In this document: positions 36,507-46,071 of the stretch, one piece after another
Position numbering within the stretch: position 1 is the stretch's first letter
Layout: every line of letters starts with the position of its first letter
Assembly: GCA_021604005.1 (NCBI GenBank)
Contig: BQIV01000024.1
Span: forward strand, 1-64,000
From: Nitrospirales bacterium
GTDB taxonomy: Bacteria > Nitrospirota > Nitrospiria > Nitrospirales > UBA8639
Length of the DNA: 64,000 nucleotides
Reading direction: 5' to 3'
Notes under the pieces: generated by a model
The model's database searches: none
The model's input: only the letters and a program-made list of their open reading frames with translations
What the model was told of the DNA's origin: nothing
Made by a program: the position numbers and the translations under genes

Positions 36507-37795
36507 AGTGAAGAATGGTCCTTTGATGCCGCAGCCTCTTTGAGCGAAGGAGCGTCCGCTGGCGCCGCAACTTCTGGTGGCAGGGGCGCGTCTATTGGCG
36601 CAGGGGCTTCCATTGACGCAGGCACGTCCATCCCAAGGAGGTCATAACCGGGCGCCGGCGTCACGACGCGAACCGTATCACCTTCAAGCAACGCGGCGCT
36701 CGGATTGTTGACGATGCGATCAGCTGGGGAAATCCCCTCTGCTACTTCGACGGCGCTGTCAAGAAGTTTACTCACAATAATTGGTTTCATATGCACTCGA
36801 TCGTCCTCTGCCACCAGAGCCACTTGCGTCCCGTGCTCCTGGAACACCAACGCAGTGGACGGAATCGTGACAACATTCCTGTCAACCGGAGCCGTAAGGT
36901 AAACCTCGGCGTAGGACCCGGGCCAGAGGGCTCGGTCCTCGTTTTCGATCGTGAAGATGGTGATGGCGGTACGCGTACTGACGTCGAATCCACGGGCGAC
37001 AGTCAGGAATTTAGCGGTGAAACGACGATTGGGCAATTGTGGCACTGTCACCTCGGCTGTCAACCCAGGCTGGAGAAAGGGCCCAAACGACTCCGGCACG
37101 GAAACAAAGAGGCGCAACATGCTGACATCGGCCACCGTAAAAAGATTACTGACTGAGCCGGGAGAACTGATCGTGCCTTCTTTGTTGACATAGTCACCGG
37201 CATTGATGTTGCGCACGGTCACAATACCATCATATGGCGCGACGATAGTTTTGAACCGAATTAATGCCTCGAAGTTCCTGACGTTCTGCTCCGCGGCTCT
37301 AACCTTCGCCAATTCGGCTTTTGCCTCTGCTACTTTTACCGAGATCGATTGCTCGGACACTGAATGGTTTTTGCGCAGCGCCAGATAACGCTTCGCGGTC
37401 ACAGCGGAGAGTTCATATATGGCACGCACTGAATTCAAATCGGCTTTGGCCTGGGCATATTGCGCGTCAAGGGTCGGCGCATTGATTTCGGCGAGGATAT
37501 CGCCCTTCTTCACCTGCGCACCGTAGTCCTTGTACCACATCTTGACATAGCCCGAGACCTGCGCGTAGATCGGCGCTTCAAACCAAGCCTGAACATTGCC
37601 GGGAAGCGTAATGGTCTCGGATGGCGGCACTGGCTTTGGATGGATGACTGCCACAGTGGAGATGGCGTCTTCGAGCGTTTGTTCGCGCAGCAGTGCAGAG
37701 GCGCTTTGGTTCTCATAAAACCGATAGCCCAGGTAGAGCCCACACAGAAGAATCGCTAAGATGACCAAAAGTTTTCCACGCAGAATCCTACCCAT
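36503..37795 (-). CDS. RND efflux periplasmic adaptor
   Basis: A 430-residue membrane fusion protein: one N-terminal membrane anchor (LLVILAILLCGLYLGYRFYE), a lipoyl-like half motif (SGYVKMWYKDYGAQVKKGDI), a coiled coil (ALRKNHSVSEQSISVKVAEA), the second half (FKTIVAPYDGIVTVRNINAG), and a beta-barrel (VSVPESFGPFLQPGLTAEVT to WPGSYAEVYL). The C-terminal 45 residues are rich in Ala and Pro and include AP repeats (EAPAPIDAPLPPEVAAPADA), unusual for the family. It overlaps the pump gene upstream by eight bases. Confidence 0.9.
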   Translation of the reverse strand: MGRILRGKLLVILAILLCGLYLGYRFYENQSASALLREQTLEDAISTVAVIHPKPVPPSETITLPGNVQAWFEAPIYAQVSGYVKMWYKDYGAQVKKGDILAEINAPTLDAQYAQAKADLNSVRAIYELSAVTAKRYLALRKNHSVSEQSISVKVAEAKAELAKVRAAEQNVRNFEALIRFKTIVAPYDGIVTVRNINAGDYVNKEGTISSPGSVSNLFTVADVSMLRLFVSVPESFGPFLQPGLTAEVTVPQLPNRRFTAKFLTVARGFDVSTRTAITIFTIENEDRALWPGSYAEVYLTAPVDRNVVTIPSTALVFQEHGTQVALVAEDDRVHMKPIIVSKLLDSAVEVAEGISPADRIVNNPSAALLEGDTVRVVTPAPGYDLLGMDVPASMEAPAPIDAPLPPEVAAPADAPSLKEAAASKDHSSL

Positions 37796-39491
37796 TGTAT
37801 GTAAGGCCCTCCTGGCGAGCCGCTCGCCTGTTATAAATCATCGCGTAAACGCAGGGTACGAAAAATAGGGTGAAGAAGGTGGCAACAAGCAGACCTCCAA
37901 TGACAGCTCGACCCAGCGGTGCATTTTGTGAATATCCTATCGCCATGGGAACCATCCCGAAGATCATGGCCAAAGCTGTCATGAGTACAGGACGGAACCG
38001 CGTCACTCCGGCTTCAACCGCAGCCAGCAACGCATCGCCGTGCTCTTGGAGCCGCTCACGCGCATACGACACAACAAGGATCGAATTGGCGGTTGCCGTC
38101 CCCATGGTCATGATGGCGCCCGTGAGGGCGGGTTCCGAAAGCCGCGTATGGGTCAGGAACAACGCCCACGCGATGCCCGCCAGTGCACCTGGCAGGGCGG
38201 TAATGATGATAAAGGGATCCAGCCAGGATTGGAAGTTGATGACGATCAACAGATAGACCAGCACGACCGCGAAAATCAGTCCGAAGATCAGCTCAAAATA
38301 GGCATCATGCATCAATGAGGCCTGGCCATGGATTTCGAGCTCGGCGGTACGAGGTTTCTCGTCCTCCATGCTTTTGGCAACCTTTTCGACATCCGCCAAG
38401 ACACCTCCCAGATCACGCCCTTCGGCAGATACATAGATATTGAACAGTGGCATAATGTTCCCGTGCGTGATCACACCTGGCGTGCCAACCGCTGAAATCT
38501 CGGCCAAATTACCGAGGAGCTGCACACCCTGATCGTTCGAAGAATCGCTCGATGACTCGACCGGGATCGTCTTGAGACTATTAACACTGTTGATCTGCGA
38601 CTGCGGCGTATAGATGTTGATCAGGTACGACATGCCCGTACTGGGATCGAGCCAATAGTTCTGATCGACCTGTTGGCTTCCAGCGGTGGTCATGAGCAGA
38701 TTATCAGCCATTTCCTTCAGGGATCTATTGACACCCAGTCCGAACGTGCGATTGCCATCGACCGTGAGGGTCGGCGTGCGCATTGTCTGCTGAATCACCA
38801 CGTCCGCGGCGCCAGGAATCTCACGAAACTTGCCCACCAATTTGCGGGCATACTCATAGTTGGGGTACATGTCCGGACCATTGATTTGCACATCGATCGG
38901 CGCAGGCGCGCCGAAGTTGAGAATTTTGGCCGTCAGATCGGATGGCTGGAACGTGAATACAGTTCCCGGATAGCGTTCTCTCAACCCCTTCCGGAGAATG
39001 CGCCGATAATCCCATACCGGCGACTTTTCATCTTTCAAAAGTATTGTCAAGTCACAATCCTGGGAACCGATCGTTGGCGTCGGAATGAAGGCCAGGTTGT
39101 GCGGGCCGACCGGAAGGCCGCAATTACTAACAATGTTTTCGACCTGGCCAGCTAGCAGTTCTTCGATACTGTGAGAGACGAGCGTCGCAATGCGTCCTGC
39201 AACCTCAATACGTGTCCCAAGCGGCGCCCGCATATGCATTGTCATGATGCCCGACCTGATCTCGGGAAAGTAATCGCGACCGAGGAAGAAAAAGAGGGAA
39301 CAAGAGCATACGGCGATAGTCAGTAAGATTATCACAAAGGCGTTGCGGCGGGCGATTGCCTGTTCGAGCAGAGTACCGTAGCGCTCACGGAACCGATTAA
39401 AGTGGCGCTCGAATCCCTTCTGAAAGCGGACGAAGACGTTCCGCGATGATTCCGCACCGAGCTGTCCTGGCTGGTCATGGGCTGGGGACAT
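37788..39491 (-). CDS. RND pump, C-terminal half (separate frame)
   Basis: A 567-residue frame equal to the second half of an RND permease: a cytoplasmic linker (FVRFQKGFERHFNRFRERYG), helix 7 (VIILLTIAVCSCSLFFFLG), the second periplasmic loop region (QDCDLTILLKDE, FNIYVSAEGRDLGGV), and helices 8-12 (LIFAVVLVYLLIVINFQSWL, GTATANSILVVSYARERL, MTALAMIFGMVPMAIG, VIGGLLVATFFTLFFVPCVY). The helix-10 lysine of classic drug pumps is absent (ATANS), as in several other RND branches. Its ATG lies 17 bases before the end of the N-terminal-half frame. Confidence 0.87.
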   Translation of the reverse strand: MSPAHDQPGQLGAESSRNVFVRFQKGFERHFNRFRERYGTLLEQAIARRNAFVIILLTIAVCSCSLFFFLGRDYFPEIRSGIMTMHMRAPLGTRIEVAGRIATLVSHSIEELLAGQVENIVSNCGLPVGPHNLAFIPTPTIGSQDCDLTILLKDEKSPVWDYRRILRKGLRERYPGTVFTFQPSDLTAKILNFGAPAPIDVQINGPDMYPNYEYARKLVGKFREIPGAADVVIQQTMRTPTLTVDGNRTFGLGVNRSLKEMADNLLMTTAGSQQVDQNYWLDPSTGMSYLINIYTPQSQINSVNSLKTIPVESSSDSSNDQGVQLLGNLAEISAVGTPGVITHGNIMPLFNIYVSAEGRDLGGVLADVEKVAKSMEDEKPRTAELEIHGQASLMHDAYFELIFGLIFAVVLVYLLIVINFQSWLDPFIIITALPGALAGIAWALFLTHTRLSEPALTGAIMTMGTATANSILVVSYARERLQEHGDALLAAVEAGVTRFRPVLMTALAMIFGMVPMAIGYSQNAPLGRAVIGGLLVATFFTLFFVPCVYAMIYNRRAARQEGLTYNG

Positions 39492-40974
39492 GGTGATCCT
39501 TTAACATATATTTCGCCATGGTCGGCACCAGGGTACGCGACAGGATGAAAGAAGCGATCATCGCGATGATAACCGCCTCCGCCATAGGTTTGAATAAGTA
39601 GCCAGCGACGCCGCCAAGCCCGAATAACGGAAGCCAGACAATCGCAATACAGAGGGTGGCGACAAGCGTCGGGACGACGATCTGATTGGCGGCGTCAATG
39701 ATGGCCTGTTCGAGCGGCTTGCCCATTTCAATATGGCGATCGATATTTTCGATCATTACGGTCGCATCGTCGACCAGAATGCCGACGGCCAGCGCCAACC
39801 CACCCAAAGTCATGACGTTGATGGTCTCTTCGAGCAGATGCAGACCGATGATAGCGGTCAGAATGGATAAGGGGATTGAGGTCCAGACGATGACCGTGGC
39901 CCGCCATGAGCCAAGCAGCAACAGCACAATGAGGCCGACCAGCGCCCCCGCCAACAGCATTTCATGCAGAACGTCTGCAATCGATTCTTTGACGAACGTC
40001 GAGGCGTCGTCGAGGAGCTTGATCTCCACTCCCTCGGGAGAGATTTCCTCGGCGCGTGGGATCATTTTTTTGATTCCATCGACGACGTCGAGGGTCGAGG
40101 CCTCCGTGCTCTTCATTGCGACAAGAATCACCGTCTGTTTTCCATCCACCAGCACGGAGTTCTGTTGGACCCTACCCATAAGCCGCACCGTCGCCACGTC
40201 GCGCAAGTGGACAAACGCATTGCCTTCCCGCTTGATCGGAAAATTGGCGAAATCTTCAATCTTTAACGGTGACGCGTTCGTCTGGACGATCCAGTCGGTC
40301 TGCTTGATCTTGATGTCGCCGGAAGGCAGCACCAAGTATTGCTGCATGAGCGCCTTGTGAATGTCCGCTGGTGTGAGTTGACGGGCAAGCAATTTCTGTT
40401 GATCGAGGTTAACCATGACCTGCATGTCTTGACCGCCGTAGGGGTGCGGCAGCACAATCCCCGGCACCGTCACAAGCAGAGGGCGGATTCTCATATAAAC
40501 GAGATTGTAGAGCTCCGCGGGCGTCATGTTGTCGGAACTGATTTGGAGCATGGCCACTGGTATAGAGGAAGGCGCAAGACGCATAACCATCGGCGGCGAA
40601 ATATCAGGTGGCAGGGCATTGACGACGTTCTGCGCAATGCCCACGATATCCGCTTCAGCCCTCCCCACGTCGACGTCGTCTTGGAGGAAAATGTTCGTGA
40701 TGCTGCTCCCAAAATAAGAATGACTATGGATATATTTAATCCCTTCCACCGTCGATGTCAGGAAGCGTTCAAACAGATAGGTAATTCGCCCTTCCACTTC
40801 CTGCGGCAACATACCGGAGTAAATCCAGACTACGGAGGTGACGGGAGTCGTGATATTCGGGAAAACGTCGGTTGGCATGTGGCGCACGGTCAGCACACCC
40901 AACAACACAATGAGGATAGTCATAACAACGAAGGTGTATGGCCGTCGTAAAGCAATGAGAACGAGCTTGTTCAT
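39475..40974 (-). CDS. RND pump, N-terminal half (separate frame)
   Basis: A 499-residue frame equal to helices 1-6 of an RND permease: RPYTFVVMTILIVLLGVLTV, MPTDVFPNITTPVTSVVWIY, LPPDISPPMVMRLAPSSIPV, periplasmic pore domains, then VGLIVLLLLGSWRATVIVWT, LALAVGILVDDATVMIENID (the helix-4 acidic pair for proton flow) and LSRTLVPTMAKYMLKDHH. It stops in the cytoplasmic linker (HHVPSP). With the next frame the total is about 1060 residues, the size of one complete pump. It is first in the operon, followed by adaptor and channel. Confidence 0.87.
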   Translation of the reverse strand: MNKLVLIALRRPYTFVVMTILIVLLGVLTVRHMPTDVFPNITTPVTSVVWIYSGMLPQEVEGRITYLFERFLTSTVEGIKYIHSHSYFGSSITNIFLQDDVDVGRAEADIVGIAQNVVNALPPDISPPMVMRLAPSSIPVAMLQISSDNMTPAELYNLVYMRIRPLLVTVPGIVLPHPYGGQDMQVMVNLDQQKLLARQLTPADIHKALMQQYLVLPSGDIKIKQTDWIVQTNASPLKIEDFANFPIKREGNAFVHLRDVATVRLMGRVQQNSVLVDGKQTVILVAMKSTEASTLDVVDGIKKMIPRAEEISPEGVEIKLLDDASTFVKESIADVLHEMLLAGALVGLIVLLLLGSWRATVIVWTSIPLSILTAIIGLHLLEETINVMTLGGLALAVGILVDDATVMIENIDRHIEMGKPLEQAIIDAANQIVVPTLVATLCIAIVWLPLFGLGGVAGYLFKPMAEAVIIAMIASFILSRTLVPTMAKYMLKDHHVPSP

Positions 40975-41251
40975 GCGCGAAGCCTTCCCAAAAGAATTTG
41001 AGTTTCTACCATGGTGAATACCATTTGCCTAAGCGGCCTCTTTGTTTTCTGTGGTCCGAAGTATCATCTGCGAATCAAACCATTCACTTTAGCGATTAGC
41101 AAAATTCTTACCAAACTCAAATTATCGCGACATCCAAGTACGCCAGAACAGGATGCATGCACGTTACTTGACGCAGTGTCGTAGCGATCAACTCTTCATC
41201 TAAAGCCTTAAACAACAACGCATGAAGAACCCAGATCCACATTTTGCACAG

Positions 41252-41266
41252 AGCGCACTGTGCGCT
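41252..41266. promoter_or_regulatory. Palindromic site in the divergent gap
   Basis: AGCGCAC-T-GTGCGCT, seven-base arms around one base, flanked by TTTTGCACAG and TTTCACAATT. It lies between the leftward RND operon and the rightward modA-like gene and may be a repressor site. The remainder of 40975-41726 is noncoding and should hold both promoters. Confidence 0.4.
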
Positions 41267-41726
41267 ATTTCACAATTCCGCCATATTCGCGTGTCAGTAT
41301 TAAAGAAGAATTTATGGAGAACTCTTTAGAAGGATGAACTTAAACCGGTTTCTTTCATTACATTATTGCATCCGACAGTAGGTATTGATTTTGCAAAACA
41401 GGAATATAGTTCACTCGTATTGACGTTTTGATGGGGTAAAAGTAGTAGATCATTTGAATTCAACAGAACGATATTGATCTATTAGATCCCAATATTTGTT
41501 CGATGCATGGCACCACGAAAGAAACCGGTATGGTGATGAAGTATCGGTTGGGAAAGGCAATCAACTCATTATCTGAGATGTGATCAATATCAGAGATGAC
41601 TTCCTAGGCTAACTTGCACACGCACAGTAATTAGTCTCAGGATCTATCTCATGAAGATTGCCTCAGTCTCATTTATTCATTTTACAGGGCAGACCCTCAG
41701 ATGAACGGGTCAGGAAGAGGTGTAGA

Positions 41727-42524
41727 ATGTTAGGAATTCGTAAGTTCGGAATTGCTCTAGCTATCATAGGTGGACTTGCAAGCACCATGGCAACTGGGGA
41801 GCCTGCTCAGGCTGAAACTCTGAAAATTGGGGCTGCTCCAAGCTTGAGAGCGGCATTACAAGAAATTGTCCCGATGTTCGAGAAGGAATATGGTGCGACC
41901 CTACAGGTCGTGTACGGTCCGTCGCCAATACTGCGGCGGCAAATTGAACAGGGCGCTCAGATTGACCTGTTTCTCCCTGCCGCAGTTGAGGAAGTCGAAC
42001 AACTACAAAACAAAAAACTGACCCTCAACGGGGGCCATCGTATCTACGCCCAGACCTCCCTCGTGCTCGTCATGTCTGCGAACTCTCGGGTCATGCCAGT
42101 CTCTTTTCACGAGGCGCTGCCCAGTGGAACAACCCGCATTGCTCTGGGCGATCCAAACCTTTCGACACTGGGAAAAATTACGGCTCGGGCACTCACCAAT
42201 CTTGACCCCACTTATAAAAACCGACCCAAGCTTCTCTACGCACAGCACGCCGAAGATATCGTGAACTTGATTCACACGGGGAAGGCAGATCTGGGCATCA
42301 TCTATCGTGCGGATGCGATTAACAACGCGAACGTGCGTATTATTGATGAAGCACCAGCTGGAATGCACATACCAGTTCAGTTGGGACAAGCGGTGGTGTG
42401 GACATGTCGGGAAGCATCCTTGAATGTTGCGGAAGAGTTCTTTGATTTCATCTTAAGTCCTCGCATACAAAAACTTCTGCTCAAATATGGATTTGATTCC
42501 GTATCCTTGAATAACATTTCATAG
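41727..42524 (+). CDS. modA: Molybdate-type ABC substrate-binding protein, orphan
   Basis: A 265-residue periplasmic protein from ATG 41727 (AGAGGTGTAG upstream); the frame reaches 41658. The signal peptide ends near AQAE. ModA-type motifs: IGAAPSLRAALQEIVPMFEK, VVYGPSPILRRQIEQGAQID, LFLPAAVEEVEQL, ALGDPNLSTLGKIT and GKADLGIIYRADA. The family binds molybdate or tungstate for the ModBC importer. No permease or ATPase gene is next to it, so partners must be elsewhere or it has another ligand. The ligand is inferred from the family. Confidence 0.8.
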   Translation: MLGIRKFGIALAIIGGLASTMATGEPAQAETLKIGAAPSLRAALQEIVPMFEKEYGATLQVVYGPSPILRRQIEQGAQIDLFLPAAVEEVEQLQNKKLTLNGGHRIYAQTSLVLVMSANSRVMPVSFHEALPSGTTRIALGDPNLSTLGKITARALTNLDPTYKNRPKLLYAQHAEDIVNLIHTGKADLGIIYRADAINNANVRIIDEAPAGMHIPVQLGQAVVWTCREASLNVAEEFFDFILSPRIQKLLLKYGFDSVSLNNIS

Positions 42525-42744
42525 CATAACCCTTCGAAGGAGGCTACATCTGTGTGCCTCGAGTGGCTCAATGAAATCAATCTTGTCCAGGTACACAGGG
42601 GCCGCTCAATCTAGGGGCCAGGCAAGTTATCTCTGTAACTGATTGGCGTCATAAACGTGTGTTAGTACGCCGTATTCTAAAATCAGGGCGCGATGGATTG
42701 AGCACCTGTTTCTACTCCACCAAAGGCACCGTCCAGTTTTCGGC

Positions 42745-42774
42745 CCCGTGCTGCAGCTCAGACTGCAGCACGGG
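42745..42774. terminator. Strong hairpin, 12-bp stem
   Basis: CCCGTGCTGCAG pairs perfectly with CTGCAGCACGGG around the loop CTCAGA. It lies 220 bases after the modA-like gene. Without a T-run it is an atypical terminator and may be part of a noncoding RNA. The stretch 42525-43143 holds no other feature except the ribosome site of the next gene. Confidence 0.45.
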
Positions 42775-43143
42775 AGTATCACGTCATCCGTCAAAAAACT
42801 TCACGTTTTTTCCGTACTTTTCATAAGGAATATTTCAGCGATTCAATGACATCACTGCTGCCTTTGATCTTATTACCTGCAACAAAAAAATCGTCAGTCT
42901 TGATGCAGAAGCGTAGCATAGAAAGCTTGTTTCGCTTGAGTCGTGAGCCGAATCGATTATGACTACGATATATTATTACCAATATGATCTTTCTTCGAAA
43001 AAAGGTAGTACAGACATTGGTTTTTAAAGAAAGGTCTGTTCCCTCATTAAAGATTGAACGATTTCGCACCAGCTACGCTGTGCTGTTGTGAATATTTCTA
43101 TATTTTCATGTTACGGGTGGGCTACTTAACGAGGAGGCCTCGA

Positions 43144-44271
43144 ATGAAAGTCCTAAGTCTTGGTGGAGCTGGGTTTATAGGCTCACATCTCACAGAGCGA
43201 CTATTACAAAAGAACCATTCGGTGGTCGTAGTCGACTATTACGACGATAAACTTTTGGAATTACTCGGTCATCCTGGCCTAACGATGCTCAAGCAAGATA
43301 TTCGTGAAGAGAATTGGGGCTTGGAAAAACTCGTGGAAGACTCCGACGTCGTGATTGATTTGATCGCTTATGCGAACCCTGGGCTTTACGTCAAAATGCC
43401 ATTAGAAGTCTTCGACTTAAACTTTACCGAAAACCTGAAGATTGCGAAAACATGCAGAAAGCTCAAGAAGCGACTCGTGCAATTTTCGACGTGTGAAGTG
43501 TACGGGAAAACCCCAGCAAGCTTTATGAATGAAAATCTTATGAACCCGACCGATCCAGCGCATGCGACCTTTTCCGAAGACAACACAAATCTCATCCTTG
43601 GCCCAATCGGCAAACATCGATGGATTTATGCGTCAGCGAAACAACTGCTCGAGCGCGTCCTCCACGCCTATGGTCTGGAAGATGGATTTAAGTATTGTAT
43701 TATTCGCCCCTTCAACTTCATTGGCCCAAAAATTGATTATCTTTTAAATGAGACAGATGGCATCCCACGAGTGTTTTCCTATTTTATGGATGCCTTAATC
43801 AATGGGGGGCAGATGAAACTCGTTGATGGTGGGCACAATCTACGATGCTACACCTACATTGACGATGCGATTGAAGCCATCTATCGGATTGTGCAGAATC
43901 CCAATGGAGTCTGTGATCAAGAAATTTTTAATATTGGCTCCCCACACAATGAAACAAGCATTAAAAATTTAGCAATGTTGATGAGGGATATTTATGCCAA
44001 TGATATGTGGCAAGAAGGGATGCCGGACCTTCCAGAAATTGTAGCTGTATCTTCTGAAGATTTTTATGGCAGAGGGTACGAAGATTCAGATAGACGGATT
44101 CCTGATATTACAAAAGCGAGAAACTTGCTCGAGTGGGAACCGAAATGGAATATGGTCAGTACGCTGAAGGCGACCATGAATTATTATGTCCACGACTATC
44201 GGTTGCACTATGGGCTTAATTCACTTAGAGACCATTTCAAGCATGAGACCATTGTACAGAAAATAAGTTGA
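43144..44271 (+). CDS. ArnA-type NAD-dependent nucleotide-sugar epimerase/decarboxylase
   Basis: A 375-residue short-chain dehydrogenase-like enzyme from ATG 43144 with GAGGAGG upstream. NAD-binding GGAGFIGSHL opens it. VIDLIAYANPGLY, FSTCEVYGKT and YASAKQLLERV (the catalytic Tyr and Lys), IIRPFNFIGP and RRIPDITKARNLLEWEPKW follow the pattern of the dehydrogenase domain of ArnA and UDP-xylose synthases. It probably converts a UDP-sugar acid for envelope glycans or lipid A modification. The product is not certain. No glycosyltransferase is adjacent. Confidence 0.8.
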   Translation: MKVLSLGGAGFIGSHLTERLLQKNHSVVVVDYYDDKLLELLGHPGLTMLKQDIREENWGLEKLVEDSDVVIDLIAYANPGLYVKMPLEVFDLNFTENLKIAKTCRKLKKRLVQFSTCEVYGKTPASFMNENLMNPTDPAHATFSEDNTNLILGPIGKHRWIYASAKQLLERVLHAYGLEDGFKYCIIRPFNFIGPKIDYLLNETDGIPRVFSYFMDALINGGQMKLVDGGHNLRCYTYIDDAIEAIYRIVQNPNGVCDQEIFNIGSPHNETSIKNLAMLMRDIYANDMWQEGMPDLPEIVAVSSEDFYGRGYEDSDRRIPDITKARNLLEWEPKWNMVSTLKATMNYYVHDYRLHYGLNSLRDHFKHETIVQKIS

Positions 44272-44745
44272 CGAACAGTGTCATATGTCGCACTGTCTTT
44301 TGTTTCCAGACGTTCTGATCTTGACTGTCTGTGTGTCACGAGAATATAGCTTATGTGTCGATAGTGTGATGACATGATAATTCTTTATGTTTATAGAGAT
44401 TTCTATAAACATTTGGGTATTCCATATCAAACGCACGCCTTTATCGAAGTAGAAGCTAGGATTGGCCATGAGCTCACAACTATCCCATACACGAGTGATT
44501 GGGTGAACTATCTGCCAGCCTTACTCATGGGATTTATTGCGTTACAATCAGAGAAAACATGGATGCGTGACGCTTAAGGCTGAGTCGTGGGGTCGAGCAA
44601 TATTGCCTTTCATTTAAGAAGACGAAAAGAGTCGTGCGTACCCCCATCAACGTTACTAGATGGGTGATACCGTCCGCTCAACGGTAAAAGTTGATGAAAA
44701 AATGAAGAAGAATATATGGATGCTGAAGAGCATCTTACCAATGGC

Positions 44746-46068
44746 TTAGCCTTTTTTCAGGCTTAACATATAACTGGCCAGGTTGTTTTTATCTTGGTCC
44801 GACAGGTGAAGTTTTGGCATGATGGATCCTGGCGAGACCGATTGAGGATCGGTAAAATGGCGGAGATGCCAAGCCCGATCAGGTCTCCGGTTGCCGACGT
44901 ACGATAAATCTGGTCCGACCTTGCCCCCTTCCCCGTGAATTCTGTGACAGGCTGCACAATGATGTTGGACAAACAGTTTTTGACCTTGGACAACCGACGG
45001 GTCGGACTTTGGAATAGCGTACAAATTTTTTAAGGAAATGCCAAGTAGACCGAACACAATGATCAGAAATCCAATTCCAGCAACCATCACGAGAGGTCTT
45101 TTCGTAGGACGTCGTTCCGAGCGACGATCAAGAAAAGGAAGGAATAGTAGCGCTAAGATAAAGAGGGTCGGGAGAATCCAAGTCGCCACCGGCTCTAACG
45201 GGCCAGTGACATATTTCAGTAACTGATAGAAAAACAAAAAGTACCATTCTGGAACTGGCACAAACGAATGATCCGCAGGATCGGCCTTGTCCGCTAAAGG
45301 AAAGGGAAGAAAGTACGCCAGAGCGGCAAGCAGGAGGAAGAGGCTAACTATGACTACCGCATCCATATAGACCTGCCGAGGCCAAAAGGGTTCACTTCTA
45401 TTTTGCGTTTGTTCGGTATTCCATGGACCAGCTGGACCGACTCGCCGGAGAATGAACAGATGCACCGCGACCCCCATGAGCATCAGAGCCGGAAGAAACA
45501 GTACATGTATCGCAAAGAACCGGGAGAGAGTCAGCGCGCCTAACGTTTCGCCGGCACGGAGGATTCGAACAAGAAAACCTCCGATGCTGGGAAGGGTTCC
45601 CATCATGTTGATGCCTACCTGGGTCGCCCAGTACGCGGTTTGATCCCAGGGGAGAAGGTATCCGGTGAAGGCGAAAGTCAACATAATCAGGAAAAGAATG
45701 ACGCCGACCATCCACATGACTTCTCGAGGAGATTTGTAGGCTCCATAGAGATACACCTGAAGAAGGTGCAGCCCGATTGCCACCATGACCGCAGAAGCAC
45801 CCCAGTGATGCAGTCCGCGCACAAACCAGCCAAACCAGACTTCGTGTTCAATATATTGGATCGAATCGTAAGCATGATCTGGTGTTGGAGCATAATACAA
45901 AGCCAAAAACATACCGGTCACTGCCTGCAAGAGGAAGAGAAACAAGGTGGCCGATCCAAAAACATAGATCCAGCTCGCACCGCCGGGTATGGGTTCATCG
46001 AGAAGTGTGTGCCCAAGAGATTTCAACTTGAGCCGGCCGTCTAACCACTGATAAAGACGCGAAGCCAT
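44746..46068 (-). CDS. Cytochrome b fused to a C-terminal cytochrome c domain
   Basis: A 440-residue subunit of a quinol:cytochrome c oxidoreductase. The N-terminal part has heme ligands in RGLHHWGASAVMVAIGLHLL and FAIHVLFLPALMLMGVAVHL; 14 residues separate the second pair, as in b6 rather than mitochondrial cytochrome b. The Qo motif appears as PVPEWYF. After eight predicted helices a cytochrome c domain follows (HHCAACHRIHGEGGKVGPDL with CAACH, methionine in GSIMPKLHL). It starts three bases after the Rieske gene stop. It should oxidise quinol in the membrane and pass electrons to its own c domain. Confidence 0.92.
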   Translation of the reverse strand: MASRLYQWLDGRLKLKSLGHTLLDEPIPGGASWIYVFGSATLFLFLLQAVTGMFLALYYAPTPDHAYDSIQYIEHEVWFGWFVRGLHHWGASAVMVAIGLHLLQVYLYGAYKSPREVMWMVGVILFLIMLTFAFTGYLLPWDQTAYWATQVGINMMGTLPSIGGFLVRILRAGETLGALTLSRFFAIHVLFLPALMLMGVAVHLFILRRVGPAGPWNTEQTQNRSEPFWPRQVYMDAVVIVSLFLLLAALAYFLPFPLADKADPADHSFVPVPEWYFLFFYQLLKYVTGPLEPVATWILPTLFILALLFLPFLDRRSERRPTKRPLVMVAGIGFLIIVFGLLGISLKNLYAIPKSDPSVVQGQKLFVQHHCAACHRIHGEGGKVGPDLSYVGNRRPDRAWHLRHFTDPQSVSPGSIMPKLHLSDQDKNNLASYMLSLKKG

Positions 46069-46071
46069 CAG

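Noticed and set aside
39686-40360. 224-codon frame opposite the RND pump
   Set aside because: It is the complement of a well-supported membrane protein gene, is serine/threonine-rich in the way such shadows are, and has no ribosome site or motif. The same applies to frames at 38673-39155 and 40339-40950.
44374-44577. 67-codon frame after the ArnA-type gene
   Set aside because: Composition is partly protein-like, but there is no ribosome site, family or conserved neighbour relation to support it.
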